Assembly: GCA_977017575.1 (NCBI GenBank) | Contig: CDRNVI010000030.1 | Location: 434,001 to 498,000 of the forward strand | Source: Paramoeba atlantica | Lineage: Eukaryota > Discosea | Direction: 5' to 3' | Length of the DNA stretch: 64,000 bases | Shown here: positions 9,727 to 18,605 of the stretch, piece by piece | Numbering within the stretch: position 1 is the first letter of the stretch | How the letters are laid out: every line of letters starts with the position of its first letter | Program-made: the position numbers and the translations under genes | The notes under the pieces: generated by a model | What the model saw: only the letters and a program-made list of their open reading frames with translations | Told to the model about the DNA's origin: nothing | Database searches by the model: none

Positions 9727-9749
9727 CAACAAGGTACAGAAACTGTATC
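9727..9749 (-). other. Spliced-leader relic heading the structured region
   Basis: Minus strand GATACAGTTTCTGTACC then TTGTTG (23 nt matched); the 5' part diverges. The SL end plus the next bases (GGTAC) form a small hairpin GTACC-AACAA-GGTAC on the plus strand. Confidence 0.65.
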
Positions 9750-10024
9750 TGTAGATCATATGTTTTCTTTTTGTAAATTATGCAGTCTGACTTAGCTTCT
9801 ATTATCGATTAGGAGTTCGGATTCTCTTTTGACCATGGGACATAATAATATCTTTTGGCGCCCCGCGCGCTCCAGCACGCGGGTAGCGCACTGGGAACCT
9901 GTGTCTACCCCTTCCGAAGGATTGTGAATTTGTTTTATACAAACGCTTCAGTTTGTTTGCCACAAACGCTTCGGTGAGTAATAAAAAAACCTCGAAAATC
10001 TCTATTAGGGTCGCTCAAAAACGC

Positions 10025-10119
10025 TTCGATGAGTACTCATCGAAAGTTGTAGACTCTCGATGAGACTCACGGAAAGTTGTAGACTTTCGATGAGTACTCA
10101 TCGAAGGTCCCCCCTACCC
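10025..10119. repeat. Right palindromic arm and terminus of alpha-1
   Basis: Palindromes TTCGATGAGTACTCATCGAA at 10025-10044 and 10086-10105 bracket a degenerate middle site. The terminal GGTCCCCCCTACCC follows, then the 9-bp target duplication. Confidence 0.8.
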
Positions 10120-11615
10120 GATGTAATCATTAGTGGAGACCAAGTGTGAATTCGAGTCCTTTGTTCTGCTAATGACTTCACTTAATCGCTTGTTTGCTTT
10201 GATTTCTGACAGCACTTTTGTTTGCTCTTCGCGAATTGCTTTAGAGGCCTTAGTTTTTCTTTTCATCGGATTCAAAGTAACGCCACTAACTTTCTCAACA
10301 GCTTGTTGACCTACCGGAGCTTTAGTGGATATTTTATGCTCATCAATAGATCGTCTGGCTGCTTCAAAAAAGTACCGTTGCTTTAAGGTGGACTGAGTGA
10401 GACCAAGACCTCCCATTTTTTGCGGTAGAGTTGCGAGGCGGAGTGAGTCACCTGTGGCGAGAAACCAGTGTGAGATAATTCTTGATATTTCAGCATCGAA
10501 GCATTCCGCAATTTTCAGTGTAGCTGCTGGTTTGTGGACGCGCAAAAAGTAATCCTGTCGTGGAATCGTGCATCGTTGCAACATTGCTAACGAAAGATTG
10601 CTTGGGCCCATGATTTGCAAACGTCAAAAAAGGCATACATGCTTTACTGACTGTCGTACGAGCTTTTCACTAACGTCCTCATTCTCCCCTATGTAGGCGC
10701 CTAGGATCTTGACAGATTTCTCCGGTGACGATAGACCAGCTTTCTGCAATGCCAATGGACAGTTTTTTGCTCCTTTCTGAAACCACTCTGTTTTATTGCA
10801 GTTGACATCAAGTGATAAGTCTTTAGAAAGTTCTTGAAGATGGAGGAAAGCGGCTTCTAGGGATAAAGTGTTTCGAGATGAAAGCGTGATGTCGTCCATA
10901 TATGCTCGGATCGTGACTTCAGGAAAAAGATCGGCTACTTCAGCTAGGATGGGATGTATTAAGCTACAAAAGTAGAGAGATGAGAGCGCTGAACCTTGTC
11001 GTACCCCAGATGTGCTTTTGATTGTTGAATAGAGTGTGTTGTCAGCAAAGAAAAGAAGATCAGATGGCTCGGAGTACTCTAGGAAAAAGAGGCGCATAAA
11101 TGGTCTGAAAACATCATGCTTTTGAAGAGTTTCTGCAATGGCGATTCTGTTTGGTGTGTTGAATGCGTTAGTGTAATCCACTGTGACGATCTTGTGGTCT
11201 GCCTCGTATTCTTCTATCAGTTCATGCACAATTTGCTCACACGCATTCTTTTATAGTATGCCTCGTTGGAAGGTTTGAAAGTGCTTTTTAAGCGCGTCTT
11301 CATGTCGTTGCAAAAGAATGATGCCACACACTTTAAGGATGGTCTCTCCTATAGCGATCGGGCGCAGTTTATTTATTTGTTTGGGCAAAGCTTCTAATCT
11401 GCATCTTGTGAGTCGATCACGCACTGAGTTTGGAATGTCGCCATTGATCACGTCGCGGAACATGTGGCATAAGCAAATGCTGCATTCTTCATCGTCGGCG
11501 AGAAGTCGCAACATCGATTCGCTGAAATCTGTAGGTCCGGGGGAAGCACCCGTTGCCAATTTGCTGGCCGCTAAGAGGAGTTCGTCTCGTTCAACAATTC
11601 CAATGCGCAGAAAGA
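10120..11615 (-). pseudogene. LINE-2 reverse transcriptase
   Basis: Minus-strand coding for the RT, starting past the DIRS repeat with ERDELLLAAK and ATGASPGPTDFSESML. It continues through LRPIAIGETILK, VDYTNAFNTP (motif A), GVRQGSALSSLYFCSL (motif B), IRAYMDDITLSS (catalytic YMDD) and KILGAYIGE to the thumb and SNDYI at the transposon junction. Two C-to-T type nonsense codons interrupt it: GIL*KNAC at 11251 (Gln expected) and CLF*RLQ at about 10622 (Arg expected). Otherwise the frame is kept, so the decay is recent. Confidence 0.88.
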
Positions 11616-11881
11616 AAGGGGCTCAGCCCCCCACACCCCGCAGCCGAGGCTGGGGGTTGGTGGGTGGGCCTCGAAACTCGTGTACAGCTACAAAAAGGAA
11701 ATAAAGTCTACTAAATATGTTGATGTTTGAAAGTCATAAACTGAAGAATATGAGAAAGAAGAAACTAATAATACATGTGCCCCGAAGGGCCATATCATAA
11801 GTTCATATATTTATGTGCCCCGAAGGGCCAGGTTATTAAACGTAAATAGCCCTCGCCTAAATTTCATCTCGTAAACTATTA
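11616..11881 (-). repeat. Solo terminal repeat of DIRS element in LINE-2 (fossil)
   Basis: Reverse-complement copy of the repeat at 5771-6000, from TAATAGTTTACGAGATG to the GGGGCTCAGCC hairpin region. It splits the LINE-2 coding sequence. No internal DIRS part accompanies it, so it looks like a solo repeat left after recombination or a partial insertion. Confidence 0.75.
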
Positions 11882-12834
11882 CTCATCGGCATTTGAGGCG
11901 TTTTCCCGGAAGGATGGAGACTTTTTAGAAGAGAAACTTTTTCTTCGACAGTCAGGGGTGATTGTTTGTAGACGTTATCGAGAATACGCGTTGCTTTGCC
12001 TAGGTTTCCTGCTTTTGCCGTTCGTAAAGCATTGCGGATCGCTCGGCGGTCAGTTTCTAACTCTTCTTGTTCTTCTTGGCTGAGCTTGTCGACGTTGTAT
12101 TCATATTTACTTTTACTTTTCGGCGCGTGAGTCGTGGCTCGTGTTCGCATTAGCATTTTCCTCACAGTGGTCAAAGCATCTCTCGGAGCATTTAGGAACC
12201 TGTGCCATAGGGTTTCTTTTTCGGACAGAAGTTGTAAACGAGGATATTCGCGAATTGTCTCTCTGAAAATTGAAACCACATGTACAGCAAAGGACGGTTC
12301 TATTTGAGCTAGCGGTGGAAGTGGTTCCATGTCTCTGTGCGTGTCGGATTCCTTCGTCGTCTCTGACATGCTCTCCGGAAAATTTAGCGTGTTTACTCCT
12401 TTGCTTGGTATTCGATTTATCTTCGTAGCACAGATTTGAAAGACTCGCACTTTGTCAGACTGTGGAAGAAAGAGGTTTCCTTGGGGTCCGGTTTGTCCTT
12501 CAGCAGGGGAGTACGCAATCTTTATACGAACCTGACCTTTCCTTGAGACGCGGGACACTACTTCGCCGACAGAATAAAAAATTTTTTCTCCGTAGCGGAA
12601 GTTCCAAAGGATCTCGCATTGAGTACCGCGGCCCCATTCTGATACAATGTCTTGAACTTGGTCTGGCGCTTTCAAACTTAGTGTGCGTGCCAGCTCACTC
12701 ATACACAGATCGTCGGATGACATTGTTTCAGATGAGGTACTTAGGCCATCGGTGTCAGCTGACATGTCGTCTTCATTTTGCGGCGCATTTTCGGTTATTT
12801 GGGGAGACTTCGATGGAGATTCGTTTTTATGCAA
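11882..12834 (-). CDS. LINE-2 N-terminal domain
   Basis: About 315 residues. An acidic start (DDMSADTDGLSTSS) leads to the conserved domain VQDIVSEWGRGTQCEILW...SVGEVVSRVSRKGQVRIK and GNLFLPQSDKVRVFQICATKINR. A proline-flanked link and WHRFLNAPRDALTTVRKML follow, then AIRNALRTAKAGNLGKATRILDN. The domain precedes the RT in every LINE here and probably binds nucleic acid or chromatin. The true N-terminus is cut at 12847. Confidence 0.85.
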
Positions 12835-12847
12835 TATACATATGGTA

Positions 12848-12931
12848 GGCTAGGGGGGATTTAGAGTTAAACCCAATGAGACTCAACGGGAAATGGCAAT
12901 TGACCATGAGCCGGCGTATTAAGGAATAATA
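12848..12931. other. Lone G-rich transposon terminus
   Basis: GGCTAGGGGGG at 12848 matches the ends of the palindromic-arm transposons and truncates LINE-2. No palindromic arm follows; instead there is AT-rich DNA and then the SL of the next LINE fragment. Probably a deletion remnant. Confidence 0.5.
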
Positions 12932-13167
12932 CTGTACCTTGTTGAATTATTTTTAAATTTTATTAAATGGGCATGCTGACGCGTGCCAAGGCGAAGGATA
13001 CGGGGGTAGCCCCTGTTATCCAGACGCTTCCCCCCACACGCCGGAAGAAGAAACCCCCACAGGAGCCACCACCTCCGCGGACCCCGGCGCAACCTGCTGC
13101 ACCGCCATCCGCCGCGCCGTCTGCTGCACCATCTTCCGCGTCAGGGCATTCGACTTTTGTCGAATGA
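12932..13167 (+). pseudogene. LINE 5' end: 13-nt SL plus N-terminal fragment
   Basis: CTGTACCTTGTTG (12932-12944) is followed by an AT-rich leader and ATG at 12967. The ORF gives MGMLTRAKAKDTGVAPVIQ, then TLPPTRRKKK and a Pro/Ala-rich tract. It stops at 13167, far short of the RT. The start motif is shared with copies at 17451, 49544 and 57335. The SL relic is shortened to the same 13 nt as in LINE-4. Confidence 0.7.
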
Positions 13168-13189
13168 TGGGGCGTAGCGACCCCAGCTT

Positions 13190-13397
13190 CCCTAGCTAAC
13201 TCACCCGGCGTCGCACAACAAGACGCTACATACCTAGGGTGGGTACGATCAAGGTCCCGCGGATGACACTACCCGGTGCCAACAAAACAAGGCACAAAAT
13301 AACTAGGGTAACGGTCACCCAGACATCGCAGCGTGAGAATGACACCGCCCGGTACCGGATATAACAAGGTACTAAGAAACTAGGGTGGGTGTCATTC
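13190..13397 (+). repeat. Three covarying hairpin repeats (CCC-hairpin-CTAGGG motif)
   Basis: Three units about 70 bp apart with the same plan as those at 130-275. Stems are GCGTC/GACGC (13208-13226), GTGCC/GGCAC (13276-13295) and GTACC/GGTAC (13352-13372). All have loops ending in ACAA and linkers ending CTAGGG. The last unit has a perfect 10-bp outer stem, GAATGACACC (13337-13346) with GGTGTCATTC (13388-13397). Five different inner stems, all paired, are strong evidence of selection or copying with compensation. Confidence 0.65.
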
Positions 13398-13477
13398 AGC
13401 ATAATCTTTGGAGTGTGTTGTGTTTTTCACTTCAAAAGAAGTGTTTTTTCATAAAGAATATTTGGCTATGTCTCTAC

Positions 13478-13558
13478 TTCGTTGAATATTCAACGAAGCG
13501 CCGTCGGTTCGTTGAACATTCAACGAAGCGCCGTCGGTTCGTTGAACGATTCAACGAA
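13478..13558. repeat. Left TTCGTTGA triple-palindrome arm
   Basis: Sites at 13478-13497, 13508-13527 and 13538-13558: TTCGTTGA, 4-5 central bases, TCAACGAA. The 10-bp spacer GCGCCGTCGG is the same in both gaps. Confidence 0.85.
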
Positions 13559-13626
13559 GCGATTTTTTATTTTTTTTCACTGAACTTTTCTGGGATTCTG
13601 CCAGCGAAGCCCACTTCTTGAGGCAA

Positions 13627-13841
13627 AACCTTTTAGTTGCCTAGGGGTTACAGAGTTCGGACAACTCCATCAAAATACCAGGCGATTGTTGGAGTGCTTA
13701 GCGAAACGGTCAGAAAGAAATGTCAATGAAGTCAAGGAAGCGTTTCAGCTAGAGATTGAAAAGATGAACGCCTACACTGTAGCTAATCAACTGAGAAAGT
13801 ACATGACACCAACTGAATGGCTGGGAGAACTCCAACAATAA
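13627..13841 (+). pseudogene. Type A LINE C-terminal fragment
   Basis: Plus-strand reading FSCLGVTEFGQLHQNTRRL, then VKEAFQLEIEKMNAYTVAN, ending TEWLGELQQ and a stop. It aligns with the last 70 residues of LINE-1, LINE-4 and LINE-10 and lies inside the delta transposon. The upstream part is missing. Confidence 0.8.
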
Positions 13842-14019
13842 ACAAGTAGCAGCTGATTAATGCAACGAATATTAATATTACCGATCCAGCTAGCGCCTGT
13901 CCGAATACCAAACGTTTGTTTAATTCACCCCTTTGTTGTTTTTTTTTCCAAACTCGAATACGTAAAGCAAAGATATGGAATAGCAATAACAAAAGGAAAA
14001 GGGGCTCGGTCCTACAGTA

Positions 14020-14430
14020 GATAGAAAAACCGTCGAGGCCGACTTTAAACTTCTATTACAGGACCTCAACGGAGCTGCTGTATACTCGCAACTCCGCAAA
14101 TACTTAGCGTCGAATGGAACAGAAAATTATGGTTTTTGAGTCAAACAGATTAATACTTCAGTAAAATTATATATTTAATACATAAGCTTACAAAGACGCG
14201 TAAGCTTCAACAAAAAAAATGAATTATGCATAAAATCAGGTCTGCCCTGTGAGCTGTAGAGAGCTCATAGGATTTCACAGGAGAAATGCCTTCGAGATTT
14301 TTTTAGGAAAGAAATGACTATTGATATAAGAGTTGAAGTTTAGACGACTGAAAGTTTATGAAAAGAAACTGAGATGAATGTTCACAGACAGTGACATTAA
14401 ACAAAAGCATTAAATCCCCAAATGCATCCT
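14020..14430 (+). pseudogene. Type B LINE 3' end with shared 3' UTR modules
   Basis: DRKTVEADFKLLLQDLNGAA, then VYSQLRKYLA to a stop at 14139: the type B C-terminus. The following DNA has CTGTAGAGAGCTCATAGG (also in the LINE-5 3' UTR near 30118). It is followed by the roughly 95-bp module found beside other LINE ends (17011, 23085, 48170, 55970). Confidence 0.75.
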
Positions 14431-14483
14431 TTTCAGAATTTTTATCGTAGTAGAATTTCATCGCAAAACCCCCGTCTGCGAGC

Positions 14484-15008
14484 AAGGCCCAACTGTGAGC
14501 GAAGCCCACTTCTGGAGGCAAAAGCCCCCGTCTGCGAGCAAGGCCCAACTGTGAGCGTAGCCCTGGGACATAATTATATTTTTTGGCGACCCGTGCGCTC
14601 CAGCGCGCGGGTCGCGCACTGAGGACCTATGTCTGCCACTTCCGCAGGATTGTCGAGAGGCAAGGCCCAACGTTGAGCGAAGCCCACTTCTGGAGGCAAA
14701 AGCCCCCGTCTGCGAGCAAGGCCCAACTGTGAGCGTAGCCCTGGGACATAATTATATTTTTTGGCGACCCGTGGGCTCCAGCGCGCGGGTCGCGCACTGA
14801 GGACCTATGTCTGCCACTTCCGCAGGATTGTCGAGAGGCAAGGCCCAACTGTGAGCGAAGCCCACTTCTGGAGGCAAAAGCCCCCGTCTGCGAGCAAGGC
14901 CCAACTGTGAGCGTAGCCCTGGGACATAATTATATTTTTTGGCGACCCGCGCGCTCCAGCGCGCGGGTCGCGCACTGAGAACCTATGTCTGCCACTTCCG
15001 CAGGATTC
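14484..15008 (+). repeat. 178-bp tandem repeat, about 3 copies
   Basis: Each unit has GAAGCCCACTTCTGGAGGC, AAGGCCCAACTGTGAGCG, CTGGGACATAATTATATT, a hairpin and CTTCCGCAGGATTGTCG. The last copy carries a perfect 13-bp hairpin GCGACCCGCGCGC/GCGCGCGGGTCGC with a TCCA loop (about 14941-14970). Single units are scattered at 8390, 9835, 31190 and 33130. Open frames through it are composition artefacts. Confidence 0.85.
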
Positions 15009-15156
15009 TGGTTGGTTGGGTGGTTTCCGCAGGAAAAATGAGATCGACTTGCCGAAAAAGAGTTTCTAGTACCATGCGCTACCTTTGTTGCTCCGTTGAG
15101 ACAATTTAAAATGTTAAAAAAATCGAACGCTCGCTCGAAAAAAAATTAAAATCTCG

Positions 15157-15237
15157 TTCGTTGAATATTCAACGAAGAGCCATCGCTTCGTTGAATCGTT
15201 CAACGAACCGCCGGCGGTTCGTTGAATATTCAACGAA
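15157..15237. repeat. Right TTCGTTGA triple-palindrome arm
   Basis: Sites at 15157-15176, 15187-15207 and 15218-15237, with 10-bp spacers, mirror the arm at 13478. Confidence 0.85.
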
Positions 15238-15265
15238 GTAGAGACGTACCCGAATATTTTCTTGT

Positions 15266-15490
15266 AGTATATAAAAGGGGATAAAAAAAGATAAGCTGGC
15301 TGCTCGCGCTCGATCTGGTCAAATCTTCGGATTTGACTTGCGTGCTGCGTGGCACAGCTCCTAGCAAGCGATAAGGGGAGGCTTGGTCTAGGGAGGTAAC
15401 ATCTCCTCGGAGATATATTGCCTAATTCATCATCATCATCAAGGAATAATAATAATATACCACTTAGTTCATACTTTGCAGCGCGACGTC
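15266..15490 (+). other. Unassigned stretch with stable hairpins
   Basis: No gene seen. GTCAAATC-TTCG-GATTTGAC (about 15318-15337) is a UUCG-tetraloop hairpin. ATCTCC/GGAGAT nested in AGGTAA/TTGCCT follows near 15400-15425. May be part of an RNA gene or a retroposon; unrecognised. Confidence 0.3.
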
Positions 15491-15880
15491 TCAGCTGCCA
15501 GTACGGGTAAACATTGAATACCCATCCATCGTTTTTTGTAAGATATCTGAGCTTGTTTGATCCGAAGGTCGTGAGTCTCCGATGATAACTTTGATTTTCC
15601 GTGGTTTGCTTTGTCGTGATTCTTGTCGTGTGATGCATTCTCGCGGTTCGATGTTCATTTCGTCTGAATTTGTGGAGTTGTCGTGAATGTCGCTGCTTTT
15701 GTCCATAATCTCGTTTAGACCTTTGCCCTTTAGACTACCTACTTTTCCTTTCCATTTCTTCGACACTTGAGGTAGAATTGGTGTAGGGTAGTGTATTTCG
15801 TTCCAGTCGCTCTGTGGGTCGATATTGGATTCGTTGGTCGAGTGCTGCATTGCAAGTTTGGAGCGCGTTAGCACAACCAT
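15491..15880 (-). pseudogene. LINE N-terminal fragment
   Basis: Starts MVVLTRSKLAMQHSTNESN at 15880, 30 bp after an SL relic, and runs about 130 residues rich in Ser, Lys and Asp before truncation near 15491. The TRSK start resembles other LINE N-termini in the window. It has no RT or domain motif, so the family is inferred from the start and the SL. Confidence 0.55.
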
Positions 15881-15910
15881 AAAGTTTTTGTAAAGTTTAA
15901 CGAAAAAAAA

Positions 15911-15937
15911 CAACAAGGTACAACAAGGTACAGAAAC
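15911..15937 (-). other. Tandem spliced-leader relic
   Basis: On the minus strand GTTTCTGTACCTTGTTG is followed at once by a second TACCTTGTTG, then the LINE leader. Two SL 3' ends in a row suggest a copy that was trans-spliced again after an earlier retroposition. Confidence 0.6.
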
Positions 15938-15997
15938 ACTCGGGAACCGCCCCAATTAAGCATCAACAATACCGAACAGAGCGCAACGAAGACACCA

Positions 15998-16717
15998 ATG
16001 CCCGCACTAGAAAGTCTGCCGCGGTGTCTAGCGTTCTCCCCAGCACCGACTCCCCAAAATCCAGTTGCCCACACGGAGATCCAGACGCCGTTGAGTTGTC
16101 TGGCGTCCGCCTTGGAGTCGAGTCCGCCTCGGCGTCTACAGTTTACTCCTACCCCGATTCACATGGAATCGGACTCCCACGGGGAGGAGTCGCGGCTCAG
16201 TCGTCCGATTTTTCCGCCCTGCAAAACCGTAGAAGACGTCATAAACCCCGCTATAGAAGACGTCATAAATCCCGTGATCGATTCCCTCCCTCCAATCCCC
16301 CACACGCCTTCCCCACACAGTCATTCTGCAAAGAACACCCCTCGATCGGCGCCAATAACACATTGTGTCATGATTCCCGAACTCCCGACCCCGTGCTTCA
16401 CCCCCGCGTCACGACCAGTTCCGCTTGGGGAAAACCTTCCTTATCCGTATATGACGATCGAACGGGAGGTATTACAGGAAATGGGGACGACAGAAAACCC
16501 CACGTGGTGTCAAAAAGATTTTTCGCGCGGGATGGTTCACATGCTTCCCAACGTTTCTCTGACGGATACGCCGCGGCCCAAGCCCCGTCTGCCGAAATAT
16601 CTTGTCGACCCGCTGAACGCAAATTTTTCCGACCCGTTACGAACCAGGAAACGCAAGCGCGACGAACAAAAGACGCTCAGCGAGTATATAGAAGGGGTCG
16701 AGCAGACAATGGAGTGA
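15998..16717 (+). CDS. Hypothetical Ser/Pro-rich protein
   Basis: A 239-residue ORF, rich in Pro and Ser, with an internal repeat VEDVINPA/IEDVINPV and a basic patch TRKRKRDEQK near the end. The frame is open upstream of the ATG, so the start is uncertain. GC content is higher than in its neighbours. A further open stretch at about 16712-16900, in another frame, also looks coding. No homology recognised; it could be the first ORF of an unknown element or a host gene fragment. Confidence 0.35.
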   Translation: MPALESLPRCLAFSPAPTPQNPVAHTEIQTPLSCLASALESSPPRRLQFTPTPIHMESDSHGEESRLSRPIFPPCKTVEDVINPAIEDVINPVIDSLPPIPHTPSPHSHSAKNTPRSAPITHCVMIPELPTPCFTPASRPVPLGENLPYPYMTIEREVLQEMGTTENPTWCQKDFSRGMVHMLPNVSLTDTPRPKPRLPKYLVDPLNANFSDPLRTRKRKRDEQKTLSEYIEGVEQTME

Positions 16718-16979
16718 TACACTGCACGAAACGCTTGCAAGTTCAGAAGCAAACTCCTTGCCAGACCCCAATTCGTGCAACAAGGCCATTGTTCAACGTT
16801 GGGCAGGGTCAATTGATCCGGCTTTTAGCTTTCCAGTTGCGACGGATATGCTATGGGAAAGATCGAAAAACGCGAGGCCAAAAGAAGAATGCCTACTAGC
16901 GTAGAGCTTTGATAACCAAGCGCTTCTAAATATATCTCACGGAACTGTAAAATCAATAAAAAAAACGTGCTGGAGTTGG

Positions 16980-17400
16980 AAAAAAGTGTGTTCTTTATAA
17001 AATTTTGTGTAGTGTCACTGTCTGTGAACATTCATCTCAGTTTCTTTTCATAGACTTTCAGTCGTCTAAACTTCAACTCTTATATCAATAGTCAACGCCT
17101 ACCGAAAAACTCGCACGTGCCTAAAAAGCCGTATTGTCCACTTGAGTTGTGGCTATGTATTTGCGGAGTTGGGACATCACCACTGAACCGTTAAGTTCCT
17201 GTAGTCGAAGGGTGAAATCCTGTACTACGAAGTCCCGTTCGAGTCCACATGCATCAGCCAGGGTTGTGATAAGCGCTTTGGTGTTGCTGTGCATTGCACC
17301 GCCGGAGAGCATTGGTACACATTGGAATTGCTCATTAGGAATAAGCTTAGACGCCACGTATTTGGAGACTTTGCGTTTTATGGCATCACGGAAAAGTTGT
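16980..17400 (-). pseudogene. 5'-truncated type B LINE (LINE-9-like)
   Basis: The 3' UTR (16980-17120) carries the 18-bp CTTTATAAAAAGTGTGTT unit and the shared 95-bp module. Coding at 17121-17400 reads KRKVSKYVASKLIPNEQF, MLSGGAMHSNTK, QELNGSVVMSQLRKY and ends VDNTAF, as in LINE-9. It breaks off at about 17400, beside the LINE derivative that starts in the opposite direction. Confidence 0.85.
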
Positions 17401-17407
17401 GCCATTT

Positions 17408-18424
17408 TTTCTTGTTGTGCCATTTTTCTTTCCTACTCTTTTTCTTTGAAATGGGCATGCTCACGCGTGCAAAAGCGAAGGAGACGGGGGTAGCTCCCGT
17501 CGTCCAGTCGCTTCCCCCCACACGCCGGAAGAAGAGACTCCCCGCGGAAAAGCCAAAGCTACTACCGCCGCCATCGCCACCGCCGCCCCAGCGGTCGCCA
17601 CCGCCGCAGCAACGATCGCCACCACCACCACAGCCACCACTGCAGCCACCACCGCAACGACCGGACCAATCGTCAATCAATTTCACGGCCCCGAAGTCGC
17701 GTGAGCCATCATGCAACAGACCGGAGAAAGGCAGCGCGAGTTGCGAAACAAGCGTATCAACAAAGAACACCTCCCTAACCTCTTACCCTTCAATAGGCAA
17801 AGCGTCGCCCGGTAAAGACACACGCGATGCCTTCCGACTAGCAGTTGAAAAATTCAATGCATACACAGTTGTATGCCAACTAAGAGACGTGATCCCACAC
17901 TGCAACTGGATAGGCGGACTAAGTAACTAATCTTTCCTTAAACGGTTTTATTAACACAACTAATCTTTCCCAGTAAACGCAAACTGAGCACTTTACTTTA
18001 CTTTATGGTTATTTTCCTGAAGGACAAATATCACAATGACAAAAATGTAAACTTGTGTTAGTAATTATACTCAGAAAGTCAGGTAATCGTTCAGACGAAA
18101 TATATGATTTTATTTTATTGAACATTAGAAACAATTTCCATAAGTTAAAACTTTTTGCAAAAGTTAATAAAGCTTTTGCTTTACTTTGCAACTCGAAAAT
18201 TTTGGATCACCACCCTTCCCTTTACATAATTAGAAAAAAAAATTAGCAAAATCAAAATTTTCGAATAATCGCCCCTTTGCACAAATGATGGCGAATATAT
18301 CTAAATATAGTCACCTTCGTCAAAAAAAAAAAAAAAAAGATATTTTATTTATAAAAGGATTTTCTGCACAGAAGGATTGTTATTCCAGGTTGAAAAGTGA
18401 TATTCAAAAAGTGTATCTTACAAA
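17408..18424 (+). mobile_element. Internally deleted LINE derivative (type A)
   Basis: Keeps both ends of a LINE-2-like element and lacks the middle: leader, N-terminal start, C-terminal tail and the complete 3' UTR. The UTR (17931-18424) is a near-perfect match to the LINE-2 3' UTR at 7007-7504. A short CTTGTTG just before the leader (17411) may be a 7-nt SL remnant. Intact ends would let it be copied by an active LINE in trans. Confidence 0.75.
17451..17930 (+). CDS. Small ORF of the LINE deletion derivative
   Basis: 159 residues, with the start taken at MGMLTRAKAKETGVAPVVQ, the shared LINE N-terminus. It continues with SLPPTRRKKRLP and a long Pro-rich tract (PPPPQRSPPPQQRS). After a junction near 17800 it enters, in frame, the last 38 residues of a type A LINE (DTRDAFRLAVEKFNAYTV to CNWIGGLSN). 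RT, zinc motifs and nuclease are absent. Whether a protein is made is unknown; the in-frame fusion may be chance. Confidence 0.6.
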   Translation: MGMLTRAKAKETGVAPVVQSLPPTRRKKRLPAEKPKLLPPPSPPPPQRSPPPQQRSPPPPQPPLQPPPQRPDQSSINFTAPKSREPSCNRPEKGSASCETSVSTKNTSLTSYPSIGKASPGKDTRDAFRLAVEKFNAYTVVCQLRDVIPHCNWIGGLSN

Positions 18425-18605
18425 AGAAGTTTGTACTTTGTTTTACCGGCTTTTCGTTTTCTGTAACCGATTTCATCGAGCGTCTGTACCACAACTGGAC
18501 CCTTGCTACGCGTTTGTCTTTTATCCTTTATCACAGATTTTAACACAGATGCTTTGGATATTTCTTCTGTAGGTTCATCTCGTTTTCCTAAAGTGAAGTG
18601 AGAAA
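18425..18605 (-). other. Unassigned, possible LINE N-terminal scrap
   Basis: A minus-strand frame reads TRSKGPVVVQTLDEIGYRKR, faintly like TRAKAKETGVAPVVQ-LPPTRRKK of LINE starts. Nothing else is recognisable. A poly(A)-like run at 18602-18616 borders LINE-3. Confidence 0.3.

Larger units (their letters stand above)
8231..10119. mobile_element. Non-autonomous TIR transposon with palindromic arms (alpha-1)
   Basis: Ends are GG(C/G)TAGGGGGGACC in inverted orientation, flanked by a 9-bp target duplication GATGTAATC (8222-8230 and 10120-10128). The LINE-2 frame is restored across it. Each end continues into an arm of three palindromic sites spaced about 30 bp. No transposase is encoded. The interior carries captured pieces: a LINE 5' end with SL (8430-8635), a GC-rich structured repeat (8636-9060), a structured RNA-like region (9150-9720) and a second SL relic. 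A 9-bp duplication suits Mutator-like elements, and the captured contents resemble Pack-MULEs; that class is inference. Confidence 0.8.
6993..12847 (-). mobile_element. LINE-2: type A LINE, split by a palindromic transposon and a DIRS repeat
   Basis: One LINE copy on the minus strand, recognisable in pieces. Its 3' poly(A) shows as a T run at 6993-7006, with the 3' UTR up to 7504. Coding resumes on each side of a 1889-bp DNA transposon (8231-10119) and of a solo DIRS terminal repeat (11616-11881). The 5' end is cut at 12847 by a G-rich transposon terminus. Without the inserts it would be about 3.7 kb. Two in-frame nonsense codons lie in the RT part (near 10622 and 11251). Its 3' UTR is nearly identical to that of the deletion derivative at 17408-18424. 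Confidence 0.88.
13455..15265. mobile_element. Putative TIR transposon with TTCGTTGA palindromic arms (delta)
   Basis: The outer sequences are inverted copies (GTCTCTAC next to the arm on the left, GTAGAGAC on the right, plus an imperfect AAGAATATT-type extension). Each is followed inward by three palindromes at 30-31 bp spacing (13478-13558; 15157-15237). The interior holds LINE 3' fragments and a 178-bp tandem repeat, and no transposase. The exact ends and a target duplication could not be fixed. Confidence 0.55.

Noticed and set aside
13478-13558. CRISPR array (repeats with spacers)
   Set aside because: Only three units, identical spacers, palindromic repeats, eukaryotic context and no cas genes.
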